In this document: positions 58,001 through 64,000 of the stretch, in pieces
Position numbering within the stretch: the stretch's first letter is position 1
Layout: each line of letters begins with the position of its first letter
From: Verrucomicrobiia bacterium
GTDB lineage: Bacteria > Verrucomicrobiota > Verrucomicrobiia > Verrucomicrobiales > Akkermansiaceae
NCBI GenBank assembly: GCA_030431475.1
Contig: JAUIJD010000010.1
Span: forward strand, 1 to 64,000
Direction: 5' to 3'
Length of the DNA: 64,000 nt
Notes under the pieces: model-generated
The model's input: the letters and a program-made list of their open reading frames with translations, nothing else
Told to the model about the DNA's origin: nothing
Database searches by the model: none
Position numbers and translations under genes: made by a program

Positions 58001-59253
58001 TCTCCTCGCTGAACCGCAACTACGGCTACAACTCGCCGGACTGGGAGCTGCTGCAGGCCTCGCTTTCGCCGTGGCTCGGGCAGGTCATCCGGCTGCGCAT
58101 CGAAAGCTCCGGCGATTCCCGCCAGCCGGCCTCCGACCTCTACCTCGACAACATCGGCATCGGCGAGGAGCCTCCGGGCGCCCCGGTGCCGGCGTCGCCG
58201 GTCGAGCAGGCGATCGTCACCGAGCTGCGGCCGACACTGACGGTCGAGAATGCGGTCGACCCGCAGAGCGACCCGATGACCTACCGCTTCGAGGTCTATG
58301 CCGACGAGGCGCTGACCCAGCTCGTCGCCCAAGTCCCGGCGGTCGCCTCGGGCGCGGGGGTGACCTCGTGGCAGGTCGACGTCAACCTGCCCGACAACCA
58401 TTTCTACTGGTGGCGCTGCCGGGCGGACGACGGTGACGACACCGGTCCGTGGAGCGAGGTGGCAACCTTCGCGGTGAACGAAATCAACAACCTCCCGAAC
58501 GTGCCGACGCTGGTGTCGCCGCTGAACGGAACGACGATCTACAGCCTGAACGAGCTGGTGATCTGGCGCACGACCGACGATCCGGATCCGGGCGACCGCA
58601 TCATCGACTACCACCTCGAGGTCGATGACGACGCCGACTTCTCCTCGCCGCTGGTGAGCCAGGAGGGCATCGAGGTGACCGGCCTGCCGGACGGCGCGGG
58701 CTTCCTCGTCGGCGTTCCCTTCGCGGATCTCGGCGGGATCGAGGCGATCCGGGCCGGTGGCTGGTTCTGGCGGATCCGGGCGCGCGACAGCCGCTTCGGC
58801 TACGGGGCGTGGTCGGGCGAGGAAGGGTACTTCCGGACGACCACCGACTACGAGCGCTTCCTCTACGATACCTACACGCCGGCCGAGCGGCTCGATCCCG
58901 CGATCTCGGGCGACGACGTCGACCCGGACGGCGACGGCGTCGGGCAGATGATCGAGTTCGCCTGTGGCATGGACCTCGAGGTCCGCGATCCGGAGGGCGC
59001 GCCGGTGATGCGGATCGTGGAGGTCGGTGGCGAGGACCACCTGGCCTTCGAGTTCGACCGCAAGATTGGGACCGACCTGGTGGTCCGGCTCCAGGCCTCG
59101 CCCTCGCTTTCCTACGGCTGGCAGGACAGCGGGGCGACGGTCGAGGTGCTCGGCCCGATCGACGCCGGGCGCGAGCGCTGCCGGCTGGTCGATCCGCACC
59201 CGATCGGACACTTCGGCCGGCGATTCGTGCGCGTGGAGGTGGCGTTGCCGTGA
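51931..59253 (+). CDS. Giant secreted fibronectin-III/jelly-roll repeat protein
   Basis: A 2440-residue secreted protein. The N-terminus contains WGLSVAVVAAWGTCVAA as the signal peptide core; starts at 51931 (ATG), 51967 (ATG) or 52018 (GTG) are all possible. The body alternates immune-inhibitor-A/MAM-like beta-sandwich domains (GWAIDDVVIDD, LSFHDRLDLG, REQRIDLSEWKG) with fibronectin type III domains (YYYRVFTVDVRDT). Three consecutive units of 408 residues, starting near 53612, 54836 and 56060, are close copies; the second and third are nearly identical in DNA. After a last pair of FN3-like domains comes a C-terminal module (DVDPDGDGVGQMIEFACGMD, then LVVRLQASPSLSYGWQDS) typical of Verrucomicrobia secreted proteins. 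No catalytic motif is seen; an adhesin or matrix protein is likely. Confidence 0.9.
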   Translation: MKAENGFGPSVGMPGAHLRNGWRRTVDGNVGRRCGRRSAWSKRTWGLSVAVVAAWGTCVAALVDDFEAGGGGWTFTGTWGVATECVHSPSHGITDSPGSYYDNGTDSTATMASDVDLSTSLRPVLSFWHEHSLEAGYDFGRVEVSTDGGASWSDPPLASYTGESGPMARQQLDLSAYAGEATVRVRFRLVTDGSVVRDGWAIDDVVIDDAPAPVTLATPTGGDLGRNHVDLSWGAAGGDFAAYVVLRSTSSGFSTDDATVLARIESGGTTTWTDITANPKTGYHYRVLVEGASGLVSESNEVSATTLAGMDFPFLDDGEGGGGTWVADAPWGLSGEEAYRGGAAWADSPGGDYADGIAGQSLTLAAPVDLSGSSAPALCFAHKLVLGSGDAALVEVSTDDGSSWTPLASYNPGSAPADWQPVRVGLSGYREPSVLVRFRLTTDSSNTADGWHLDDISIAESPAPVAAPLGSEVTSSSARVTWTASGHPQVTGYVVCRTSSGEAGLDDLVAELPSSAGTSHVDGGLVLNTDYSYRVFAVTSYRTYSEPSAYALAIHTLSNPAPWSEGFEGVLDNWVTGGNSGTNDWASSAEAAQAGAACLADTPGTSYSPGDDTWIDTSVDLTGTEWPVLSFHDRLDLGTGDWVRLEVSAPGKPTRHMYGCFEGGHADWREQRIDLSEWKGSDQVKLRFRLAADGDASVGSGWLLDSMDVSENPDRAVAAVLPVTEDFEGDLQGTWLASGWYSAPDAQSVDGVASGRVSDSDRMRDVWHGLTLSKPVTLGPAVQATYWVRGELASYSYFRLQYSEDDGASWPEVGAVNLNYGTNLGEFTRYQADLSGLAGKTVRLRLHLSADTRAPTASIRVDKFTLDDMPAAVSLDSATPSLRSIDLGWSETPLGGDFVRYELWRSTSANVSVTNGEKIFETTDALETDFEDTGLNIGGTYYYRVFTVDVRDTFIPSNELASTTVPVVLPFVDGMEATDNWVIGSHNANAADWGISADSPQEGGGCMESNPGGHYGPATDSYFETAVDLTGTEWPVLSFHDQLDLGAADWVRLEVSATGKPTRHLYGCYEGGHADWREQRIDLSEWKGSDNVRLRFRLWSDDAPTTGTGWRVDAVSVSENPDRAVAAVLPVTEDFEGDLQGTWLASGWHSAPDAQSVDGVASGRVSDSDRMRDVWHGLTLTKPVTLGPAVQATYWVRGELASYSYFRLHYSEDDGASWPEVGAVNLNYGTNLGGFTRYQADLSGLAGKTVRLRLHVSADTRAPTASIRVDKFTLDDMPAAVSFDSATPSLRSIDLDWSETPLGGDFVRYELWRSTSANVSVTNGEKVFETTNALETDFEDTGLNIGGTYYYRVFTVDVRDTFIPSNELASTTVPVVLPFADGMEATDNWVIGSHNANAADWGISADSPQEGGGCMESNPGGHYGPATDSYFETAVDLTGTEWPVLSFHDQLDLGAADWVRLEVSATGKPTRHLYGCYEGGHADWREQRIDLSEWKGSDNVRLRFRLWSDDAPTTGTGWRVDAVSVSENPDRAVAAVLPVTEDFEGDLQGTWLASGWHSAPDAQSVDGVASGRVSDSDRMRDVWHGLTLSKPVTLGPAVQATYWVRGELASYSYFRLQYSEDDGASWPEVGAVNLNYGTNLGEFTRYQADLSGLAGKTVRLRLHVSADTRAPTASIRVEKFTLDDMPQAVLAEPIDDIQPTSLRLNWQASTLPTFVRYRIYRSLDANVTTASTLLAEIDEAGTESFADTDLQTRTTYYYRIFVVDDRDTHSPSGLVSATTLGIPLPIDEDFEGGLDGWTTTGEWQAFAGTGRGGGAALVDSPGDYQASTTTHAQFAVDPRGMDWPVLRFWDKHAFAGGSWGAVEISTNGTNWGNRRYGVTGIRTEWREQAIDLSPWKDEERLFIRFIRGTDTNLADGWTIDDLTLTDHVAAPDYPVWDDGGGLPWLSARWQSVTDDPYQGTTCLHDSPEGRYAPNVAHQLVLAHPLDLTSAVDPKLTLFLRGQLLSYSYFRVHVSTDEGLNWTEISSLNRNYGYNSPDWELLQASLSPWLGQVIRLRIESSGDSRQPASDLYLDNIGIGEEPPGAPVPASPVEQAIVTELRPTLTVENAVDPQSDPMTYRFEVYADEALTQLVAQVPAVASGAGVTSWQVDVNLPDNHFYWWRCRADDGDDTGPWSEVATFAVNEINNLPNVPTLVSPLNGTTIYSLNELVIWRTTDDPDPGDRIIDYHLEVDDDADFSSPLVSQEGIEVTGLPDGAGFLVGVPFADLGGIEAIRAGGWFWRIRARDSRFGYGAWSGEEGYFRTTTDYERFLYDTYTPAERLDPAISGDDVDPDGDGVGQMIEFACGMDLEVRDPEGAPVMRIVEVGGEDHLAFEFDRKIGTDLVVRLQASPSLSYGWQDSGATVEVLGPIDAGRERCRLVDPHPIGHFGRRFVRVEVALP
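53612..56985 (+). repeat. Tandem 1224-bp repeat, three copies (last one partial)
   Basis: Units begin at about 53612, 54836 and 56060. The first half of unit 1 has diverged, while its second half (from about 54061) and units 2 and 3 match with only scattered substitutions. The third copy ends where the sequence diverges at about 56985. The length is a multiple of three, so the reading frame is kept. Confidence 0.93.
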
Positions 59254-59336
59254 GATCCGCGGCTCTCGATTCCGAAAATTTACCCGAAAATTCTGCTGCC
59301 GCTGCTAACGTTCGTGATGCGGATCTATCTCGTAGC

Positions 59337-59870
59337 GTGAACGAGTCCGACGAAGCGGAATACGTGCGCCTGTTGAATGATCATCAGGCGATGATCCGCG
59401 CGTTCATCATTTCGCTGATGCCCGGGGCGCCGGGCGTGGACGACGTCATCCAGGAGGCCAACCAGGTCCTCTGGAAGAAGCGGGGAGACTTCGAGATCGG
59501 GACCAATTTCCGGAGCTGGGCGCTGACCATCTGCCGCTTCCAGGCGATGGCGCAGCTCAAGAAGCTGCGGCAGCAGCGCTGGGTGTCCCTGAGCGACGGC
59601 CTGGCGGAAACCATGGCCGACGAGATGGAGGCGGAGATCGATGCCGGCTTCGAGGAGGAACGGCGCGACGCGCTCCGCTCGTGCATGGGCAAGCTGCGGG
59701 AGGTCGATCGCGAGCTGCTGCTCGAGCGCTACTGGCATCGGACGCGGCTGCAGGACTTCGCGGTGATGACGGGGCGCTCGGTCGGAGGCCTGAGGGTGAC
59801 GCTTTTCCGCCTGCGGACCGGCTTGAAGCGCTGCATTGAACAGAATCTTGAAGCGGAGGGAGGCGCATGA
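59337..59870 (+). CDS. ECF-type sigma factor (Rhodopirellula/Verrucomicrobium family)
   Basis: A 177-residue sigma-70-family factor with regions 2 and 4. Region 2 is HQAMIRAFIISLMPG, DDVIQEANQVLWKKRGDFEIG and FRSWALTICRFQAMAQLKKL (in parts). Region 4 includes VDRELLLERYWHRTRLQDFAVMTGRSVGGLRVTLFRLRTGL. The family is common in Planctomycetes and Verrucomicrobia. The start is the GTG at 59337; an earlier GTG at 59250, overlapping the upstream stop, would add 29 residues. TATCTC ends 5 nt before the start, but I see no matching -35. Its stop overlaps the FecR-like gene (ATGA at 59867), indicating a sigma/membrane-regulator pair. Confidence 0.88.
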   Translation: MNESDEAEYVRLLNDHQAMIRAFIISLMPGAPGVDDVIQEANQVLWKKRGDFEIGTNFRSWALTICRFQAMAQLKKLRQQRWVSLSDGLAETMADEMEAEIDAGFEEERRDALRSCMGKLREVDRELLLERYWHRTRLQDFAVMTGRSVGGLRVTLFRLRTGLKRCIEQNLEAEGGA

Positions 59871-61447
59871 CCGAAGGCCGGAGCTACGACGCGCCGCTGG
59901 AGCGCCTGCTGCACGACCTTGAGGATGGAAATCTCTCTCCCGAGGGCTGGCGGAAGCTCGAGGAACGGCTCAAGGCTGATCCGGAGGCGCGCCGGAAATA
60001 CCGCGAGCACATGGCCTTTGCCAGCGCACTTCACGCCGAGGCGCGGGCGGTCGGGGAGATTGAAGACCGAACCCCGCGCGCCGAAAAGGTGATGGCACCG
60101 AGACGGATCTTCGCCCGGTCCGTGCTGGCGGCGGCGGCAGTACTCGCGCTGCTGGCGGCGGTGGCCTCGTGGATCATGATTCCGAAGCCGGACCCGGCCC
60201 GGGTCGTGGCCGGCCCCTCGACGAGCTGGTACTTCACCGCGGGCGGAATCGATGACGGAGGCGAGTTCATCGACGGCTCGCGGGTGTCGGTCGACACCGG
60301 CACGCTGGAGATGGTCTCGACGACCGGCACGCGCGTCCTGCTGGAAGCACCGGCGGATTTCGAGTGGCAGCGGCCCTTGCGGGGCGAGCTGCACGCGGGT
60401 CAGGCCTGGTTCGCCGTCGCCCGAGGCGACGAGGGTTTCAAGGTCCGGCTTGGAGCGGTCGATGTGACCGATCTCGGCACCGAGTTCGGTCTTCGCCGGC
60501 GGGCGGGGGCGGATGAGGTGCACGTCGGGGTCGGCCGGGTGAGGGTCGAGTCGATTCACAAGATCGGACATGCGGTTGAACTGCAGGCCGACGAGGCAGT
60601 CGTGGCGGGTCCGACCGGCCGGACGCGGGGAGCCCCGTGCCGGCCGGAGAGTTTCGTGCGCCAGCTTCCCGTGGAGGTGCCGATGATCCGCTGGAGCTTC
60701 GATGAATCGAAGGACTCGCGTTTCGAAGCCGACGCCGCCGGGCTGCCGGCGTTTTCCTTCTCGATCCTCGACGACGGAGGCAAGGCACGGGAGCCGGTGG
60801 TGGTCGCCGGCCGGTTCGGAGGGGCCCTGGATCTCGGCGCCAGTGGATTCGGCGCCCGATCGGAGTTTCCCGGGTTCTCGGGGGGGGTTCCGCGAACGGT
60901 GGCGATCTGGATTCGTGGCTCCCGCCAGGAGAGGCACATCTATCCGCCGACCGGGCGGGACATGCATCCTTCGATCGTGCGCTGGGGACGCGACGCCCAT
61001 GGCGGCAAGTGGCAGCTGGCGGTGGGCGCCGCCGGCGAACTGGTGGCCACCCAGTGGGGAGGGGCGTGGCGCTCCGGGAGGGTTCCGGCGGGACGGAGCG
61101 CCTTGGACGAAGAATGGCACCATGTCGCGTCGGTCTTCACCGGTCGCTACCTCGAAGGCGGTGTGCCGGAGGTGATCCACTACCTCGATGGTGAACGGCT
61201 CGAGGTGCTGGACACCATGCCGGCCTTGCCGATCGACACCGTCACCGACCACGCCCAGAGCTGGACGCTTTCCCTCGGAATCCAGGATGTCCCTGGAGAA
61301 GACCAGCCGCCCCTTCCCGACATCGCGCTCGACGAGCTGCTGCTGCTCCGCCACGCGCTCGACGATGCGCAGGTACGCACCCTTTACCAAACCAACGAAT
61401 GGCGTCCGGAAGGTCGCCCGAATTCCGAAACCCCAACCGAACCATGA
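59867..61447 (+). CDS. FecR-like membrane protein with LamG domain
   Basis: A 526-residue protein. Residues 1-75 are cytoplasmic and helical (LERLLHDLEDGNLSPEGWRKLEERLKADPEAR) and could bind the sigma factor. One membrane segment (VLAAAAVLALLAAVASWIMI) follows. The periplasmic FecR domain includes GTLEMVSTTGTRVLLEAPADFEW, GQAWFAVARGDEGFKV and VTDLGTEFGLRRR. The C-terminal part is a LamG/concanavalin-like domain (RTVAIWIRG, HHVASVFTGRYL, DIALDELLLLRHALDDAQVRTLY). It is coupled by 4-nt overlaps to the sigma gene and to the following secreted-protein gene. It probably senses a glycan or surface state and controls the sigma factor; this is inference. Confidence 0.87.
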   Translation: MTEGRSYDAPLERLLHDLEDGNLSPEGWRKLEERLKADPEARRKYREHMAFASALHAEARAVGEIEDRTPRAEKVMAPRRIFARSVLAAAAVLALLAAVASWIMIPKPDPARVVAGPSTSWYFTAGGIDDGGEFIDGSRVSVDTGTLEMVSTTGTRVLLEAPADFEWQRPLRGELHAGQAWFAVARGDEGFKVRLGAVDVTDLGTEFGLRRRAGADEVHVGVGRVRVESIHKIGHAVELQADEAVVAGPTGRTRGAPCRPESFVRQLPVEVPMIRWSFDESKDSRFEADAAGLPAFSFSILDDGGKAREPVVVAGRFGGALDLGASGFGARSEFPGFSGGVPRTVAIWIRGSRQERHIYPPTGRDMHPSIVRWGRDAHGGKWQLAVGAAGELVATQWGGAWRSGRVPAGRSALDEEWHHVASVFTGRYLEGGVPEVIHYLDGERLEVLDTMPALPIDTVTDHAQSWTLSLGIQDVPGEDQPPLPDIALDELLLLRHALDDAQVRTLYQTNEWRPEGRPNSETPTEP

Positions 61448-64000
61448 AAATCACCCAACTGTGGCCGACCGCGCTCGGTCTGGTCCTCGCCGCTCCGATT
61501 GCCTCCGCGACGGTACTGGAGAACGATTTCGAAGCGGAAACCGTGGGCAGCTTCCCGGCGAGCGGCTTCTTCGACATCAACGCCCAGGGAACCCGCGTCG
61601 TCGAGGACGACACGACGGCCACCCCCTTCGGAGCCGCGAACCAGTACTTCCATCTCGGCGGCGCGAACCTCCGGGTGGCCACGGCGATTCCGGGCGGGGA
61701 GATCAACGAGCTGATCCAGATAGGTTTTGATCTCGTCGAGCCGTCGGGCGTCGGGAGCACGTCGATCCTTTTCGGACTGGCGGCCAACGTGACCTCGCTC
61801 GACCTCAACGAGAACGCGGCCTACGCCTTCACGCTCAACAACGGCACGCTCGCCAGCTCGGGAAACACCGCGGTGGAAAGCGGCAGCCTGCCGGCGCTGA
61901 GCGAGGACACCGCCTACCGCTTCGAGTTCACCCTCAACCGTACCGGCGCCACGGCGGACTATCCGGATCCCACGAATCCCGCCAATCCGGCGCTCAGTCT
62001 GGATGACGGTCGCCTCGCCCTCTGGATCCAGGACCTGGGCACCAGCAACTGGTCCGGCCCGGTGATCCTGACCACCTCCCAGGCGGCGGCCCCGCAGGAG
62101 TTCATGTTCCGGGGGTTCAGCACTTTCGACAACCAGATCTACGTCGACAACCTGGTCGTGTCCGACGCCGGCATGTGGGACGGCGAGGGAGCCGACGGAT
62201 TCTGGGCCACGGCCGCCAACTGGGTCGGCGACACCGTTCCTTCCGCCGGCGATGCCCTGGTCTTCGGCGCCGGCCCGGACACCCTCCTGACCAACGACCT
62301 CGCGGCCGGAACCTCGTTCTCCGGACTGCGCTACCTCCCGACCGCGGGCGACTATTTCACCGACGGCGCGGCCATCACGCTGACCGGACCGGTGGTCAAC
62401 GACTCCCCGGCCGCCCAGATCCTCGCCACCCCGGTCACGCTCGGCGCCGACCTCGAGGTCCAGGTGAATGACGGGGACGTCTTCTTCGACGGTGTGCTTT
62501 CCGGCGGCTTCGGGCTGGAGAAGACCGGCCCTGGCACCGCAGCGCTCACCAACCTCAACACCTACACCGGCACCACCACGGTGAGCGAGGGAGTGCTGCA
62601 ACTCGGAGACGGGACCTTCGACGGCAACGTCGCGGGGCCCATCGTGAACGCCGCCGCCCTCGCCCTCGCCCCGGCTTCGGACACCGACTTCGGCAGCGCG
62701 ATCAGTGGCGCCGGAGTCCTCCGGGTGCTCGGGCCCGCCCGGTCCCGGCTCACCGGGACCAACAGCTACACCGGCGAGACGCTCATCGAGGACGGCGTGC
62801 TGGGGCTCGATGCCGGTTCATCGCTTCCTGCCGGCGCGGCGCTCGCCTTCGTCGGATCCGCCGGGCAGCTTGAGGTGGACGGCACGGCCGTCACGCTGGG
62901 GTCACTGCGTGCGGACGGCCCGGTGCCGGGCACCAGCACCGGGGTCGGCACCGGCAGCCTGACCGTCGACGGCGGCGACCTCCCGGTCGGCCCCGGGAAC
63001 GACAGCTCGCCGGGCGATGCCGTCGCGCTCGATTTCTCCGGCCTGGCCGGCTTCACCTACGACAACGCCGCGGGCATCGTCTCCGTCGGCAACCAGGTCG
63101 GCGGTGGCAACGGACGCACCGGAACCCTGACGCTCTCGGATGCCTCGATCCTCACGGCCGACTTCATCCGCGTGCAGAACGTCGGCAGCGGCACCTCGAA
63201 TCCATGCCTGGGCGTGCTCGAACTCGGCGCCGACACGACGCTGAACACCAACGAGATCGAGATCGCCCACAGCGGGCGGGACAGCGGAACGATCCGCTTC
63301 CGCAGCGGCCTGGCCTCCGGCACCCTGACGCTCCGTGCCGCGGACGGCACCGGTCGCGCGGCGATCGACATGGGCCGCCGCAACAGCAGCTTCTTCTCAA
63401 GCCATGACGTCACGATCGACCTCGTCTCCGGCGGCACGGTGAGCAGCACGCTCGACGCCCTGGTCTCCACGCTCACGGTCGGTGATCTCGGCTTCGGAAA
63501 CAACGTCACTCAGAACGCCTCGTTCCGGATGGGAGGCGGCACGCTCGACGCCAACTCGATCCAGCTCGGCAAGATGCTCAACTCGGGAACCGGCGGCGTG
63601 CTCAACTCGACCCTTTCGGTCGATGGCGGCGACGTGATCGCCCCGGTGGTGGCCTTCGGGGAGAACTCCAGCACCGACGGCGCCCTCAACGCCACCCTTG
63701 AAATGATCGCCGGTTCGCTGACCGCGACCACGCTGGCGGCCGGCAGCGACACCGGCGCCGGGTCCAGCACCCGGACCCTGTCGCTGCAGGGCGGGGCGCT
63801 GTCGAACACCCCGGGCGAGGACTTCACGGTGACCGGTGTGACGCTCGAAGTGCCCTCCGGCGCGATGCCTGCGCTCGAGGTCGAGGCGGGTCGCACGGCG
63901 ACGCTCGGGGCCGGGTCCGCCGCGCAGTTCGGCATCGACAGCGGAACCGGCACGTCCGGCACGCTGGTGATCACCGGCGACCTCGTCGTCGCCGGAAACG
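61444..64000 (+). CDS. Autotransporter-like beta-strand-repeat protein (partial)
   Basis: The gene runs off the window: 852 complete codons are visible with no stop. A signal peptide (MKITQLWPTALGLVLAAPIASA) is followed by a lectin-like domain (residues about 25-240, FDNQIYVDNLVVSDAG). The rest is a passenger built from autotransporter-associated beta-strand repeats, with MWDGEGADGFWATAANWVG and then GLEKTGPGTAALTNLNTYTG and LTGTNSYTGETLIEDGVLGL as typical turns. A beta-helix is expected. The C-terminal part, possibly a PEP-CTERM anchor or barrel, lies beyond the end. The ATG overlaps the FecR/LamG gene stop (ATGA), so it is the third gene of the sigma cassette and a likely direct target of it. 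Confidence 0.88.
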   Translation, partial: MKITQLWPTALGLVLAAPIASATVLENDFEAETVGSFPASGFFDINAQGTRVVEDDTTATPFGAANQYFHLGGANLRVATAIPGGEINELIQIGFDLVEPSGVGSTSILFGLAANVTSLDLNENAAYAFTLNNGTLASSGNTAVESGSLPALSEDTAYRFEFTLNRTGATADYPDPTNPANPALSLDDGRLALWIQDLGTSNWSGPVILTTSQAAAPQEFMFRGFSTFDNQIYVDNLVVSDAGMWDGEGADGFWATAANWVGDTVPSAGDALVFGAGPDTLLTNDLAAGTSFSGLRYLPTAGDYFTDGAAITLTGPVVNDSPAAQILATPVTLGADLEVQVNDGDVFFDGVLSGGFGLEKTGPGTAALTNLNTYTGTTTVSEGVLQLGDGTFDGNVAGPIVNAAALALAPASDTDFGSAISGAGVLRVLGPARSRLTGTNSYTGETLIEDGVLGLDAGSSLPAGAALAFVGSAGQLEVDGTAVTLGSLRADGPVPGTSTGVGTGSLTVDGGDLPVGPGNDSSPGDAVALDFSGLAGFTYDNAAGIVSVGNQVGGGNGRTGTLTLSDASILTADFIRVQNVGSGTSNPCLGVLELGADTTLNTNEIEIAHSGRDSGTIRFRSGLASGTLTLRAADGTGRAAIDMGRRNSSFFSSHDVTIDLVSGGTVSSTLDALVSTLTVGDLGFGNNVTQNASFRMGGGTLDANSIQLGKMLNSGTGGVLNSTLSVDGGDVIAPVVAFGENSSTDGALNATLEMIAGSLTATTLAAGSDTGAGSSTRTLSLQGGALSNTPGEDFTVTGVTLEVPSGAMPALEVEAGRTATLGAGSAAQFGIDSGTGTSGTLVITGDLVVAGN

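Noticed and set aside
51814-59211. A 2465-codon open frame on the minus strand covering the whole fibronectin-repeat gene
   Set aside because: It is the antisense shadow of a GC-rich repetitive gene: its translation is Arg/His/Val-rich with no domain, and its repeats mirror those of the plus-strand gene. The plus-strand frame has clear FN3 and jelly-roll domains.
58809-59336. An N-terminal extension of the sigma factor to 58809
   Set aside because: It overlaps the end of the previous gene out of frame; the conserved sigma region begins after the GTG at 59337.

Overview
The window is high-GC bacterial DNA from a member of the Verrucomicrobiota, most likely the Verrucomicrobiales (Akkermansiaceae/Luteolibacter/Haloferula-like). 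This is inferred from gene families. There is a DUF1549/DUF1553 + DUF1501 secreted pair, an IspG of the long three-domain (chlamydial/plant) type, ClpS followed by a DUF2017 gene, an ECF sigma factor coupled to a FecR/LamG protein and a beta-strand-repeat autotransporter-like protein, and palindromic repeats built on GCGGCGATTCATCGCCGC. No rRNA, tRNA or CRISPR array was found.

Layout. 1-404: no gene, inverted repeats only. 0.4-8.6 kb: a leftward GH20 hexosaminidase, then a rightward operon of DUF1553, DUF1501, a PPC-domain protein and a RidA/chorismatase-like protein. 8.8-18.4 kb: mostly housekeeping (lipoprotein, EEP nuclease, TsaC/Sua5, MurJ, pseudopilin, ABC exporter, BioA), with REP-like palindromes between units. 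18.5-26 kb: two hypothetical proteins, a leftward three-gene operon (prenyltransferase-repeat protein, HlyD-like protein, spermidine-synthase-like protein), a TM2 protein, HU and a YiiX-like hydrolase. 26.1-32.9 kb: the complete F1Fo ATP synthase operon (B-E-F-H-A-G-D-C) behind a CRP-type palindrome. 33-42 kb: ispG carrying an in-frame transposase, clpS, DUF2017, GT9, a CBM9-like protein, DUF1287, a sialate O-acetylesterase-type esterase and a GH1 glycosidase with a second domain inserted in it. 42-64 kb: two giant secreted repeat proteins (3153 and 2440 aa) and a sigma factor-FecR-autotransporter cassette cut by the window end.

Most notable. (1) A REP-associated tyrosine transposase (RAYT) with its own inverted REP pair sits in frame inside ispG, at the boundary between the TIM barrel and the next domain, giving one uninterrupted 839-codon gene. 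(2) A GH1 glycosidase with both catalytic glutamates contains a family-3 solute-binding-protein domain whose two halves are in swapped (circularly permuted) order. (3) At least nine genes have a -35/-10 pair ending only 6-10 nt before the start codon, suggesting leaderless transcription. (4) A 216-bp MITE-like element whose end supplies a stop codon lies beside a 180-bp module repeated at the head of both giant genes.

All calls come from reading the sequence; no database search was run, so novelty is not established.
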